From Kribbella italica (lineage in GTDB: Bacteria; Actinomycetota; Actinomycetes; Propionibacteriales; Kribbellaceae), in NCBI RefSeq assembly GCF_014205135.1, contig NZ_JACHMY010000001.1:4464001-4528000 (forward strand): a DNA stretch of 64,000 nt, in the 5' to 3' direction. Both the position numbers and the translations under genes were made by a program. Shown piece after piece: positions 1 to 9,390 of this stretch (positions are counted from its first letter, which is position 1; each line of letters starts with the position of its first letter). Under the pieces are notes generated by a model that was not told the DNA's origin, did not search any database, and saw only the letters and a program-made list of their open reading frames with translations.

Positions 1-116
1 CCGGTCTCCAGCGTCGCGACGGCACCCACGCTCAGCTCGGAGCGCTCGGCCAGTTGTTCCTGGGTCAGTCCGGCGGCGACCCGGAACTCTCTTAGCAGTT
101 CAGCGAGACCGGCCAT
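1..116 (-). CDS. XRE-family HTH regulator, N-terminal end (cut by window edge)
   Basis: Only the first 38 or so codons are inside the window. They read MAGLAELLREFRVAAGLTQE followed by QLAERSELSVGAVATLE, a standard XRE helix-turn-helix. The HTH begins almost at the start codon, as in the two HTH/NB-ARC/TPR proteins at 1.6-6.3 kb, so this may be the front of a third protein of that kind; that is inference, because the rest lies outside. It is also possible that it is a plain XRE regulator. The ATG at 114-116 (read leftwards) is the obvious start. Confidence 0.7.
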   Translation of the reverse strand, partial: MAGLAELLREFRVAAGLTQEQLAERSELSVGAVATLET

Positions 117-161
117 GCTGCCTGATCGTAGTCAGGCGGGCACGGCCGGCGTCGCGCGGTG

Positions 162-1073
162 TCAGAGCCCGGCGAACAGATCCGACTCCAGACCGTTCGG
201 CCCCGGAGCCGCGATGCCCTTGACCAGGCGGTAGGCCTCGTCGCCGAACATCTCGCTGCCGTTGTTGTTGGACAGGGCGAAGAACGGGCCGTCGACGGTG
301 ATCTGGGTGGCGTGCGCCTTCATCGCGTTCATCTTGCGGTCGAGGTAACCGTCGGCGGACACGATGCAGTCGATCAGCCGGTCCGGTGTGATCATCGGCG
401 GCATCGGGCCGTCGGGGTCCATCCCCTCGAAGGTGGTGGTGTCGCCGGCCTCCCGCAGCCTGCGCAGGCTGTTGCGCATCCTCCCCTCCGCGATCGCGGT
501 CCAGTAGATCTTCGCGATGTCCCAGGCCGGGCCGAGGTCCTCCCGGTACGAAGGGGCCGCCGCCAGGGCCGCGGCGTACGTCGCGACCCGGTGGGCCTGG
601 ATGTGGTCGGGGTGCCCGTAGTTGCCCCACTCGTCGTACGTGACCAGGACCTGCGGGCGGATCTCCCGGATGATCGGGACCAGGTCGTTGGCGGCGGTGA
701 CGAGGTCGGCCTGCCAGAAGCTGTCCGGCCGGGTGTCCGGCGGTACGGCGGCGTTGCCGGTCTCGTCGTAGATCATCCCGGTGTCGCGGTACCGGCCGGG
801 GCCGCCGAGGAAGCGGTGGTCGGTGACGCCGAGCTCATCCATCGCGGCGGCCAGCTCGCCGATCCGGTGCGGACCGAGCCCGTCGGTCTGGTCGGCCGCC
901 AGGTGCTCCAGCTCCGGCACCAGCACCTCCCCCTCCTCACCGAGGGTGCAGGTGATCAGCGTGACGTGGGCGCCTTCGGCAACGTACTTCGCCATCGTCG
1001 CGCCGTTGTTGATCGTCTCGTCGTCGGGGTGGGCGTGCACCAGCAGCAGCCGGCGGTCAGGAAGTGCACTCAT
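162..1073 (-). CDS. mshB: MshB-like N-acetyl-GlcN-inositol deacetylase (mycothiol pathway)
   Basis: A 303-aa PIG-L/LmbE-family zinc deacetylase. The protein opens with HAHPDDE (residues 13-19), where His15 and Asp18 should bind zinc and Asp17 acts as general base. The third ligand lies in the YDEWGNYGHPDH motif near residue 145. TCTLGEEGEV at about 40-50 and the overall length match actinobacterial MshB, which removes the acetyl group from N-acetylglucosaminyl-inositol in mycothiol synthesis in the cytoplasm. Mycothiol is the actinobacterial glutathione substitute, so the gene fits the host. A mycothiol conjugate amidase (Mca) is the closest alternative, but the N-terminal and length match favours MshB. 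It is monocistronic between an XRE fragment and a small LuxR-type gene. Confidence 0.88.
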   Translation of the reverse strand: MSALPDRRLLLVHAHPDDETINNGATMAKYVAEGAHVTLITCTLGEEGEVLVPELEHLAADQTDGLGPHRIGELAAAMDELGVTDHRFLGGPGRYRDTGMIYDETGNAAVPPDTRPDSFWQADLVTAANDLVPIIREIRPQVLVTYDEWGNYGHPDHIQAHRVATYAAALAAAPSYREDLGPAWDIAKIYWTAIAEGRMRNSLRRLREAGDTTTFEGMDPDGPMPPMITPDRLIDCIVSADGYLDRKMNAMKAHATQITVDGPFFALSNNNGSEMFGDEAYRLVKGIAAPGPNGLESDLFAGL

Positions 1074-1164
1074 GCGGCCAGCCTACGTCGCACCCCGGAC
1101 AGTTCCGGACGACGCAGACCGGCCGCCGCGGGCCGCTACCACCAGGTCACGGCCCTGCCCGGGA

Positions 1165-1461
1165 TCAGCCGAACCGGCGTACCAGCAGGCACCCCGCCTG
1201 GAAGCGCGACCGAGCCCCCAGCCCGGCGATCAGCGCGCTGATCTCGGACCGCACGGTCCGCAGCGACAGCCCCAGCTGCCGCGCGATCGCGGCGTCCTTG
1301 GCACCGGTCGCCATCAGCCGGCCGATCATCACCTGACGGGTGGTCAGATCCCTCGCCGCGGCCGGTGCCGCCCGCCGCGAACCGAGCTCGTACACCTCAC
1401 AGACGACCTCCGGCGCGAAGTCCTCCCTTCGCACCACAGGGACAGCCTGGTAAACGGACAT
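1165..1461 (-). CDS. Small LuxR-type helix-turn-helix protein
   Basis: A 98-aa protein whose residues about 40-95 form a LuxR/GerE HTH: LTTRQVMIGRLMATGAKDAA, IARQLGLSLRTVRSEISALI. There is no receiver or ATPase domain, only about 35 unclassified residues in front. The start is placed at the ATG at 1459-1461 because a GGGGAGGAG ribosome-binding site (1468-1476) precedes it by 6 nt; a TTG six bases upstream is less likely. Stand-alone LuxR HTH proteins of this size usually act as DNA-binding regulators, but the target is unknown. It is divergent from the NB-ARC regulator at 1583, with about 120 bp between them that could hold both promoters. Confidence 0.72.
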   Translation of the reverse strand: MSVYQAVPVVRREDFAPEVVCEVYELGSRRAAPAAARDLTTRQVMIGRLMATGAKDAAIARQLGLSLRTVRSEISALIAGLGARSRFQAGCLLVRRFG

Positions 1462-1582
1462 CCTCAACTCCTCCCCAGATTGGTCCAGCGCAGCCCATTC
1501 TTCTGACGGCCCGGGGAGGTCACCAGGTACAACCCATACAGTTCACCCATACAAAGTGGCGATCGTGAGGGGTGACGGTGCG

Positions 1583-3958
1583 ATGGAGTCGCAGTTCGCG
1601 GCCCTGCTGCGCCGGCACCGGACGGCGGCCGGCCTCACCCAGGACGAGCTGTCGGCGGTGTCCGGGATCAGCGTGCAGGCCATCAGCACGCTGGAGCGCG
1701 GCACCCGCCGGTACCCCCAGCCGGCCACTGTCCAGGCGCTGGCGAACGCCCTGCGGCTCGACAAGGACCAGCAGGCCGCTCTGGTCGCCGCGGCCTCCCG
1801 ACGCGGCCGGACGGACCGGCTGCCGCTGGACGAGCCGGCGACGCCAGTGGTCTCGCCGCGACAGCTGCCGTTCGCCAGTGGCGACTTCACCGGACGGGTC
1901 CAGGAGCTGGCCGAGCTGAGCCGGTACCTGATCGACAGCCCCGGGGTGAGCGTCACGGCGATCACCGGCATGGGCGGTATCGGGAAGACCACTTTGGCCA
2001 TTCACGTCGCCCACGAGGTGGCCGCACACTTCCCGGACGGCCAGCTGTACCTGGACCTGCGCGGCTTCGGGCTGGGCCCGCCGCTGGAGCCTCTGGAGGC
2101 TCTGACCTATCTGCTCGAGGACCTGGGCGAGACCCCGCCCGCCGACCTGTCGACCGCCGCGGCCCGGTTCCGGACCGTACTGGCCGAGCGTCGGCTCGTC
2201 CTCCTGCTCGACAACGCGGCCGACCACGAGCAGGTCCGTCAACTGCTCCCCGGAGCCGGTGGCTGCGCGGCGGTGGTGACGAGCCGTCGCAGTATGGCGG
2301 GGCTGGGCGGCCGCCAGTACCAGCTGGGCGAACCACCCCTGCACGAGTCGATCGAGATGCTGCGGCGCATCTCCGGCCGTCCGGACGCTCCGGAGGACGA
2401 GTGCGCCGCGGTGGTCCGGCAGTGCGGCGGCCTGCCGCTGGCGATCCGGATGGCCGGCGCCCGTCTGGCGTCCAGGCCGTCCTGGCCGGTCGCGCACCTG
2501 GCTGACCGGCTCGCTGACGGCCGGCGCCGGCTGGACGAGCTCCAGCTCGACGACTCCGGCGTACGGGCGACTCTGGTGCTGTCGATCGAGCAGCTGGCCG
2601 GCAGCGAGGACCCGGTCGACGTCCAGGCCGTGTCCATGTTCGCCCTGCTCGGCCTGGCCGAGTGTCCCGACCTGACGTCCGCACTGGCCGCGTCGTTCTC
2701 GGACAGCCCCGAGCAGGAGGCCGAGATCGTGCTGGAGCGGCTGGTGGACGTGCACCTGCTGACCACGCCCGCGCCGGGGGTCTACCGGTTGCACGACCTC
2801 GTACGGGTCGCTGCCCGCGAGTTCGCCGAGCAGACGCTCTCGCCCGACGACCGGCTGGCGGTGACCACGCGCTGGATCAAGCGGATCTCGGCGGTCGTCT
2901 GGCGGGCCAGCGAGTACTCCGGCCACGGGGTAACCCGGGAGCACTGGCTGGACCAGGAGTGGCTGAAGGGCGCCGACGACCTGCCGACGCAGGAGGACGT
3001 GCTCGGCTGGCTGGACGCCCAGCGCTCCGGGCTGGTCACGACCCTCCAGCACACCGCCACCGAGCAGCCCGACCTCGCCGTACAGGTAGCGGTCGGCCTG
3101 AACGCGTACTACGCGCTGCGGCGCGCATGGCTCGACTGGCTGCAGGTGAACGAGGCCGTACTGCGCCTGGTCAGCGGCGGCCCGGACCGGATCGCCGAGG
3201 GACTCGTCCTGCACGACCTGGGCGCCGCCCACGCCGAGCTGGACCAGTACCAGCAGGCCGTGATGCCACTGCGCCGAGCGATCGACGCGGCGGACGCGTC
3301 CGGCGACGGCAACCTCCAGGCGCTCTGCCTGAGCAGCCTCAGCCACGTCCTCGAACGCACCGGCCGGACCCCCGACGGCATCCCGTACGCCGAACGCGCC
3401 CGCGAGATCGGTCTGCGCCTCGGCATCCCACCCCGCGCCGCCTGGGCCTGTCTGGCCCTCGGCATGCTCTACCTGAAGACAGGTGCGACCACGGCCGCGC
3501 AACGGCTGTTCGCCGAGGCCCTCGACCTCCTGGTCGAGCCCGGCCAGGAACGCTACCGCGGCATGATCGCCCAGAACATCGGCGTCTCCTACCGCGAGGC
3601 CGGGCGGTACGAGCTGGCCGCCGACAGCCTCCAGCAGAGCCTCGCCCTCTACCGCCAGGCCGGCGCCGCCGTACAGCAGGCCGAGGTCCTCAACGAGCTC
3701 GGCAAGCTCTGCCTGGCCCAGGGCCACCTCGACGAGGCCGTAGCCCACCAGAGCGAGGGCCTAGCGATCGCCGGCCAGTACGGCGACTGGCTCTGCGAGG
3801 CCGACATCCGCAAGTCCCTCGGCGAGGTCCGCCACCTCCAGGGCCGCCTCCCCGAAGCCCGCCGCGAATGGCGCATCGCGTTGTCCATCCGCGACCAGCA
3901 CAACGCCCACGGCACCGCCGAACTCCGCGAACTGCTGGGCCAGTCTCCGGTCCGCTAG
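1583..3958 (+). CDS. HTH / NB-ARC / TPR regulator (STAND family, NLR-like)
   Basis: A 791-aa protein in three parts. Residues 1-60 are an XRE HTH (LRRHRTAAGLTQDELSAVSG). Residues about 95-400 are an NB-ARC ATPase with Walker A GMGGIGKTT (129-137), Walker B RLVLLLDN (about 204-211), an arginine sensor TSRR and GLPLA. Residues about 530-790 are helical TPR-like repeats. The architecture resembles AfsR without its SARP domain: a ligand- or partner-sensing ATPase switch coupled to DNA binding. The start is ATG 1583, with GAGGGG 10 nt upstream; a GTG at 1556 would add 9 residues. It converges on a paralogue (3955-6291), and the two stop codons share one CTAG. The signal and targets are unknown. 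Confidence 0.85.
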   Translation: MESQFAALLRRHRTAAGLTQDELSAVSGISVQAISTLERGTRRYPQPATVQALANALRLDKDQQAALVAAASRRGRTDRLPLDEPATPVVSPRQLPFASGDFTGRVQELAELSRYLIDSPGVSVTAITGMGGIGKTTLAIHVAHEVAAHFPDGQLYLDLRGFGLGPPLEPLEALTYLLEDLGETPPADLSTAAARFRTVLAERRLVLLLDNAADHEQVRQLLPGAGGCAAVVTSRRSMAGLGGRQYQLGEPPLHESIEMLRRISGRPDAPEDECAAVVRQCGGLPLAIRMAGARLASRPSWPVAHLADRLADGRRRLDELQLDDSGVRATLVLSIEQLAGSEDPVDVQAVSMFALLGLAECPDLTSALAASFSDSPEQEAEIVLERLVDVHLLTTPAPGVYRLHDLVRVAAREFAEQTLSPDDRLAVTTRWIKRISAVVWRASEYSGHGVTREHWLDQEWLKGADDLPTQEDVLGWLDAQRSGLVTTLQHTATEQPDLAVQVAVGLNAYYALRRAWLDWLQVNEAVLRLVSGGPDRIAEGLVLHDLGAAHAELDQYQQAVMPLRRAIDAADASGDGNLQALCLSSLSHVLERTGRTPDGIPYAERAREIGLRLGIPPRAAWACLALGMLYLKTGATTAAQRLFAEALDLLVEPGQERYRGMIAQNIGVSYREAGRYELAADSLQQSLALYRQAGAAVQQAEVLNELGKLCLAQGHLDEAVAHQSEGLAIAGQYGDWLCEADIRKSLGEVRHLQGRLPEARREWRIALSIRDQHNAHGTAELRELLGQSPVR

Positions 3959-6291
3959 AGCTTGTCCAGCAGAGCCCGAGCCTCGTCGGCCGCGGCCATC
4001 CCCCGGCTCCCGTAGATCTCCAGCGCCCGGTCCAGGTGCTCGCGCGCCTCGTCCCGGCGGTCCAACGCCGTCAGCACCTGCGCGAGGCGCAGCCGCACGC
4101 TGCCCTCCCGGTCCCACAGCTGAAACTCCTGAGCGCCCCGCAGCGCCTCGGTGAGCGGCTCGAGCGCGCCGACAGCATCACCTGACAGATAGCGGGTCCA
4201 GCCGAGATCCTCATGGGCCTCCGGCAGGTAGGGGCCGGCGTTGTCCGCCATCAGTAGGCGCAAGCTCTCTGCCGACGACTCGACCGCCGCTGCAAAATCG
4301 CCTGTCTCCCGGTACGAGTGGCTGATCATCTGGAAGGGCATGGCCAGCATGCGGGGCGAACTGGCCGAGCGCATGGCCTCGATGGCGCGAGCGAAGTAGG
4401 CAGGCCGCTCCGGACTGCCCAGCTTGCCGTGGAGCATGCCGAGGACGAGCAACGCCTCTGCTTCCTCCATCCCCAGCCCGGTCGCGAGCGCGCCGTCCAA
4501 TGCACGGGCGGCATAATCCAGCCCCTCGGTGGTCCGGCCGGCCCGTTCGAGCACGTGGCTCAGGTTTGCCAGCGTGGTCACTTCGTACTCCGGGACCTCG
4601 ATCGAGGTCAGCTCGCCGACAGCACGGATCAGCGCGTCCGCCGCCGGACCGAAGTCGTTCAGCTCTGCCTGGGCCAGACCGTGATCGGCGAACAGCATCG
4701 CCTTCGGAAGCGCCTCGACGGCCGCCGGCGCCGCCGCACCCGCCACGTCACGCCACTCGGCCCAGCGCTTCCGGGCGATGCCGTAGTACTTGATCCCGAC
4801 CCCCAGACGGACGGCCAGCGCCTGCTCGGCCGGACTCGCCTCGACGGCCTGCCGTACGGTCGCGACCAGGTCGGCCCGCTCGTCGTCCAGCAGGTCGAGC
4901 AACTTGTTCCGGTCCTGAAGGTCGGCAGCGTCCGCCCACCAGATTTCGTCCGCCCACGCCTCCCGCGGCCCTGACGGCATCCGGGACATCCGGGACAGCT
5001 GCCACACCATCGCGCTGTAGGTCTCCAGCGCCGCGCAGCGAACGGTACGGCGCTCGGCCGCCGGCACGATCTCGTCGAAGTAGCCGGCGACCAGGTCGTG
5101 CAACCGGTACCTGGTCGGAGTCAGGGCCTCCATCAAGCTGACGTCGGCCAGCCTGTCCAGCAGCCGCTCGGCCTGCTCCGGCGCGACTCGCGCTACCCGG
5201 CTCGCGACCCGGGTCGAGACATCCGCGCCGTCGAGCACGGCCAGCCTCGGCAGCAGCCGACCGGCTGCCGCATCGAGCGGATCGCTCGACGCGGTGAGCT
5301 GTTCGACCGAGACCTCGATGCTGCTCCGAACTCCTCGCCCGTGATCGTCCAGCATCGACATCCGGTCCGACAGATCGGCCAACCGATCTGCGAGCACCCC
5401 GACAGCGCTCGCGGGCCGACCGATCAGGTGGGCTCCCGCGATCCGCACCGCCAACGGCAGGCGAGCGCAGTATCGGACGATCCTCTCTGCGGCATCGCTT
5501 TCGGCGAGCACCGTCGCACCACCGACGTCGCCGAGCAGGTCGAGTGCCTCCTGGTCGGAGAAGGCGTCGAGCTGGATCTGCCGTACGCCGGCGAGCTCGG
5601 GCAGCTGCCGCCTGCTCGTCACCACGACTGCCGTGCCACTCGTCCCCGGCAGCAACGGCAGGACCTGGGCGCTGTCGGCCGCGTTGTCGAGGATCAGCAG
5701 CATCCGCCGACCGGCCACCGCACTACGGAACCGCGCCGACGCACTGGCGACGTCCGTGGGCAGGTCGGCGTCCGATGCACCCAGCGATCGCAGCAGGACG
5801 CCCAGACCGGCCAGCGGATCGAGTGCCCCGGACCTCCCGAAACCCTGCAGGTCCAGCAGGAGCTGACCGTCCGGAAAGTGCTGGGCCAGACCCTCCGCAA
5901 GTTTCAGGGCCAGACTGGTCTTGCCGACGCCACCCATCCCGGTGATCACCGCGATCGGTACGGCCGGCGTGGCCGGACCTGCGGTCAGGAAGCCTGCCAG
6001 CTCCTTGATCTCGTCGGCACGGCCGGTGAAGTCCGGCGGTGCCGACGGCAGCCGGCGCGACTGGCCGGACGGCCGTTTCGAGGCCGACAGCAACAGTTCT
6101 CGATCCCCGGGGCCGCACCGCAACCCGTCGGCGAGAGCGGCCACGGTCGACGGCCGCGGGAACCGCCGCCGGTCGGTCTCCAGCAGCCGCACGGCCTGCC
6201 CGCTGATGCCGGCCGTCTCCGCAAGGCGTTCCTGGGTGAGGCCGCGGTCGTGGCGCAGGCGACGCAGTACGGCGCCGAACGTCTCGTTCAC
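3955..6291 (-). CDS. HTH / NB-ARC / TPR regulator (STAND family), paralogue
   Basis: A 778-aa paralogue of the 1583-3958 protein with the same order of parts. It has an XRE HTH (LRRLRHDRGLTQERLAETAG), an NB-ARC ATPase with Walker A GMGGVGKTS, Walker B RRMLLILDN, TSRR and RLPLAVRIAG, then C-terminal TPR-like helices. The sequences are clearly related in every domain but well diverged, so the pair is an old duplication or a paired acquisition. The start is the GTG at 6289-6291; the AGGAG in front of it overlaps the start codon, so the true start or mRNA end is uncertain. It probably works as an ATP-dependent switch that binds DNA. Confidence 0.84.
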   Translation of the reverse strand: MNETFGAVLRRLRHDRGLTQERLAETAGISGQAVRLLETDRRRFPRPSTVAALADGLRCGPGDRELLLSASKRPSGQSRRLPSAPPDFTGRADEIKELAGFLTAGPATPAVPIAVITGMGGVGKTSLALKLAEGLAQHFPDGQLLLDLQGFGRSGALDPLAGLGVLLRSLGASDADLPTDVASASARFRSAVAGRRMLLILDNAADSAQVLPLLPGTSGTAVVVTSRRQLPELAGVRQIQLDAFSDQEALDLLGDVGGATVLAESDAAERIVRYCARLPLAVRIAGAHLIGRPASAVGVLADRLADLSDRMSMLDDHGRGVRSSIEVSVEQLTASSDPLDAAAGRLLPRLAVLDGADVSTRVASRVARVAPEQAERLLDRLADVSLMEALTPTRYRLHDLVAGYFDEIVPAAERRTVRCAALETYSAMVWQLSRMSRMPSGPREAWADEIWWADAADLQDRNKLLDLLDDERADLVATVRQAVEASPAEQALAVRLGVGIKYYGIARKRWAEWRDVAGAAAPAAVEALPKAMLFADHGLAQAELNDFGPAADALIRAVGELTSIEVPEYEVTTLANLSHVLERAGRTTEGLDYAARALDGALATGLGMEEAEALLVLGMLHGKLGSPERPAYFARAIEAMRSASSPRMLAMPFQMISHSYRETGDFAAAVESSAESLRLLMADNAGPYLPEAHEDLGWTRYLSGDAVGALEPLTEALRGAQEFQLWDREGSVRLRLAQVLTALDRRDEAREHLDRALEIYGSRGMAAADEARALLDKL

Positions 6292-6348
6292 TCCTGATCG
6301 ATCCCGTCTGCCGCCGGCTGGGCGAACAGCGTACCGAGCCCGGACAGG

Positions 6349-6384
6349 CCGAGGGCGGTACCGGAGATCCGGTACCGCCCTCGG
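6349..6384. terminator. Strong hairpin terminator after the opp operon
   Basis: A perfect 16-bp stem, CCGAGGGCGGTACCGG, with loop AGAT and its exact complement. It lies about 30 bp past the stop of the oppA-like gene (minus strand). There is no clear T-run, as is common in high-GC actinobacteria. The perfect symmetry would let it work in both directions. Confidence 0.75.
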
Positions 6385-6414
6385 GTTCAGCTAGTTCGTG
6401 CTACCTGCTCGAGA

Positions 6415-8124
6415 TCAGCCGACCTTCTTCAGGGCGATCTTGGTCAGGTCCGGCAGACCACCGATGTCAGGGTTGGCCGTCGCGCCGGTGATGTTGCCAC
6501 CCTGCACGTAGATGTTGTTGTCCGCGGAGATCGGAACCAGCGGGAACGCCTTCATCGCCTCGTCCAGGACGTCGGCCCACGCGGTGGTGGCCTCCTTCTG
6601 GTCCGCGATCGTCGGGATCTCGTTCATCTTGTCCCAGCCGACCTGCGAGCGACCGTAGTTGTTCTGCGCGGCCTTGCCCGGGGCGGAGTTGTCCGGGCCG
6701 AGCACCGACGGAACGATGGTCGACATCGACGGCCAGTCCTTGCACCAGCCGGCCGTGATCAGGTCGGTCGCCGACGCGTCGTTCTGCTGCGTCGAGTAGT
6801 AGTTGTCGCCCGGGATCTTCTTGATGTCGACGTTGACACCGATCTTCTTCCAGGCGGCCTGAGCCGACTCCGCGGCCTTGATCGAGATGTCGGTCGCGTC
6901 GGACGCACCGAGCTGCAGCTTCTCGCCCTTGTAGCCGGCCTCGGCCAGCGCGGCCTTCGCCTTCTCGAGGTCACCGGTCAGCGGCACCTCGAACGCGCTG
7001 TTCTTGCGGTAGCCGTCGAGGCTCTCCGGCACGATCGAGTCCGAAGGAACGTTCAGCTTGTCGCCACCGCGGGCGGTGATGTACGCGGTCTTGTCGAACG
7101 CGTAGGTCAGCGCTTCGCGCATCTTCTGGTTCTTCAGCAGCGGCTTCTGCTGGTTGAACGCGATGTAGCGGCGGCAGTCGTCCGTGCCCTCGACGATCCG
7201 GTCCTTGACGCTGGCCTGGGTCAGCTTGGCCAGGTTCTGCGGCTGGACGCCGGAGAAGCTGATCGCGTTGGCGTCGGGGCCGGTACCGGCGATCAGGCGC
7301 TGGTCGACGATCGCCTCGTCGTCACCGAACTTGAACTCGAAACCGTCCGGCATCGCGGTGTTGATCGGGTCGGTGGCCTGGTCCCAGTTGGTGTTGCGCT
7401 CCAGCACCAGCGTCTTGTTGCGGGTGTAGGTCTTGATCTTGTACGGACCGGAGGAGAACACCCGGTTGTCGTACTGGGTCTTGGTGTCCTTGGCCTGCGG
7501 CACCGGCGCGAAGATCTTCATCGACGCGGTCATGTCGAACTCCGAGACCGCCTGGTTCAGCTTGAAGACGATCGTCTTGTCGTCCGGAACCTCGATCGCG
7601 GTGCAGCCCTTGCCGCCGTTGTTGCCGGCCGGCGTGTACGGGCCTGCGTAGCCCTTGCAGTCCAGGTAGTTCTTGCCGTACGGCGCACCTTCGGACAGGT
7701 CGGCGGAGAACGACCGCTCGACGTTGTACTTGATGTCCTTGGAGGTGATCGGCGAGCCGTCCTCGTACTTCAGGCCGTCCTTCAGCGTGAAGGTCCAGGT
7801 CTTGAAGTCGGCCGACTTCTCCCACTTCTCGGCGGTGTCACCGACCAGCTGGACCTTCTTGGCCTGCGGGTCCCACTTGAACGCGGTCAGCGTGCGGTAG
7901 AGGAGCTGACCGGCCATGCCGGTGTCAGTGACGAACGCTCGCGCCGGGTCCAGGTGCTCGAAGTCCGAAGCGTGGTAGACGGTGACGATTCCACCCTTCG
8001 CCCCCTGCTCCGAGTTCTGGTCGCCGGCGTCGTCGTTGCTGTTGTCCCCGCCGCATGCCGCCAGCGTGAGGGTCAGGGCCAGACCCGTGGCGACCACGGA
8101 TCCGGCGCGCTTGGCGTGTCTCAT
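6415..8124 (-). CDS. oppA: Oligopeptide ABC transporter substrate-binding lipoprotein
   Basis: A 569-aa family-5 extracellular solute-binding protein. A lipoprotein signal (MRHAKRAGSVVATGLALTLT then LAAC) anchors it outside the membrane, where it would capture peptides or similar solutes and deliver them to the OppBC channel. The family signature is seen in EHLDPARAF, the WTFTLKDGLKYEDGSPITSKDI block and SSGPYKI. Cysteine pairs in the middle (YLDCKGY, GGKGCTAIE) are unusual and could form a disulfide. The start is ATG 8124, preceded by AAGGA; an upstream in-frame extension lacks a ribosome-binding site. It is the last gene of the operon, 174 bp after oppF, so it may have extra regulation of its own. 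The exact substrate cannot be read from sequence. Confidence 0.87.
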   Translation of the reverse strand: MRHAKRAGSVVATGLALTLTLAACGGDNSNDDAGDQNSEQGAKGGIVTVYHASDFEHLDPARAFVTDTGMAGQLLYRTLTAFKWDPQAKKVQLVGDTAEKWEKSADFKTWTFTLKDGLKYEDGSPITSKDIKYNVERSFSADLSEGAPYGKNYLDCKGYAGPYTPAGNNGGKGCTAIEVPDDKTIVFKLNQAVSEFDMTASMKIFAPVPQAKDTKTQYDNRVFSSGPYKIKTYTRNKTLVLERNTNWDQATDPINTAMPDGFEFKFGDDEAIVDQRLIAGTGPDANAISFSGVQPQNLAKLTQASVKDRIVEGTDDCRRYIAFNQQKPLLKNQKMREALTYAFDKTAYITARGGDKLNVPSDSIVPESLDGYRKNSAFEVPLTGDLEKAKAALAEAGYKGEKLQLGASDATDISIKAAESAQAAWKKIGVNVDIKKIPGDNYYSTQQNDASATDLITAGWCKDWPSMSTIVPSVLGPDNSAPGKAAQNNYGRSQVGWDKMNEIPTIADQKEATTAWADVLDEAMKAFPLVPISADNNIYVQGGNITGATANPDIGGLPDLTKIALKKVG

Positions 8125-8298
8125 GCCATCCTTCTTTCTGTTTCCTCCATCGGGACGCCGGGTCACGGCTGCCCTGGTGACTGGAATGCCGGTCATCTAC
8201 TCATGACCGTGATTTCCCTTCAACGGTTCTCCGCCTCCGTCACCGGATCGTGACGACTTCAGTGCGGGACGGAGACCGTTTGTTACCGTCTGTGTCCG

Positions 8299-9390
8299 TC
8301 AGACGACGTCGCGTTCCTCCGGGAAGTGACAGGCGGCCGCGTGGCCGGGGGCTCCGATCTGGACCAGTGGCGGCTCCTGCTCGGCGCAGACGTCCTGCGC
8401 CTTCCAGCAACGAGTACGGAACCGGCAACCGGACGGCGGGTTCAGGGGGCTGGGTACGTCGCCGGTCAGCCGGATCCGTTCGCGGCGCTTGACCGCGTCC
8501 GGGTCGGGCTCGGGAACCGCCGACAGCAGCGCGTGGGTGTACGGGTGCCGCGAGTGGTTGTACAGCTCGTCCCGGGTCGCGATCTCGACGATCTTGCCCA
8601 GGTACATCACCGCCACCCGGTCGGAGATGTGCCGCACCACGGACAGGTCATGGGCGACGAACAGGTAGGTCAGGTCGAACTCGTCCTGCAGGTCGTCCAG
8701 CAGGTTCACCACCTGGGCCTGGATCGACACGTCCAGCGCCGAGACCGGCTCGTCGCAGACGATCAGCCTCGGCCGCAGCGCGAGCGCGCGGGCGATCCCG
8801 ATCCGCTGCCGCTGCCCGCCGGAGAACTCGTGCGGGTAGCGGTTGTAGTGCTCGGGGTTCAGCCCCACCCGGGCCATCAGGTCCTGGACGGCCTTCTTCG
8901 TGCCGCCCTCGGACTTGATGCCCTGGATCTCGTACGGCGCGGAGATGATCGTGCCGACCGTCTGGCGCGGGTTCAGCGACGAGAACGGGTCCTGGAAGAT
9001 GATCTGCACGTCGCGCCGGAACGGCCGCATCCTGGCCCGGTTCAGGTGCGTGATGTCCGTGCCCTGGAAGGTGATCGTGCCGCCGGTCGGTTCGTCCAGC
9101 CGGGTGACGAGCCGCCCGGTGGTGGATTTGCCGCAGCCGGACTCGCCGACCAGGCCGAGGGTCTCCCCCGCGATCAACTGGAAGTCGATCCCGTCGACCG
9201 CCTTGACCGCGCCGGTCTGGCGCTGGAACACGATGCCCTGGGTGACCGGGAAGTGCCGCTGCAGGCCCTTCACGTCCAGCAGCACCTCGCCGCGGACCCC
9301 GCCGGTGCGTTCGGGCATGCCCTTGGCTCGACCTGCGGGCTTCGGAGTGGAGGTCGTGGTCACGTTGTCCCCTTGGGTGGCCGCGCTCAC
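8299..9390 (-). CDS. oppF: Oligopeptide ABC transporter ATP-binding protein OppF/DppF
   Basis: A 363-aa ABC ATPase with Walker A GESGCGKST, Q-loop at IIFQDPFSSLNPRQT, signature FSGGQRQRIGIARAL and Walker B RLIVCDEPVSALD. The C-terminal oligopeptide/dipeptide domain has the cysteine cluster GCRFRTRCWKAQDVC, typical of OppF-type subunits and in related proteins able to bind an iron-sulfur cluster. It pairs with OppD to power peptide import. The GTG start overlaps the oppD stop in GTGA, so translation is likely coupled. A second GTG 27 nt downstream with AAGGGG in front is an alternative start. Confidence 0.9.
   Translation of the reverse strand: MSAATQGDNVTTTSTPKPAGRAKGMPERTGGVRGEVLLDVKGLQRHFPVTQGIVFQRQTGAVKAVDGIDFQLIAGETLGLVGESGCGKSTTGRLVTRLDEPTGGTITFQGTDITHLNRARMRPFRRDVQIIFQDPFSSLNPRQTVGTIISAPYEIQGIKSEGGTKKAVQDLMARVGLNPEHYNRYPHEFSGGQRQRIGIARALALRPRLIVCDEPVSALDVSIQAQVVNLLDDLQDEFDLTYLFVAHDLSVVRHISDRVAVMYLGKIVEIATRDELYNHSRHPYTHALLSAVPEPDPDAVKRRERIRLTGDVPSPLNPPSGCRFRTRCWKAQDVCAEQEPPLVQIGAPGHAAACHFPEERDVV

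Noticed and set aside
1520..3748. Long minus-strand open frame (742 aa) under the first NB-ARC gene
   Set aside because: It is a GC-rich antisense shadow: low-complexity Arg/Gly/Pro/Gln composition and no domains, while the plus strand encodes a clear HTH/NB-ARC/TPR protein.
8230..8310. Attenuator or riboswitch between oppF and oppA
   Set aside because: Only an imperfect hairpin (GGAGACCG with CGTCTGTGTCC) is visible and no known riboswitch consensus; not strong enough to list.
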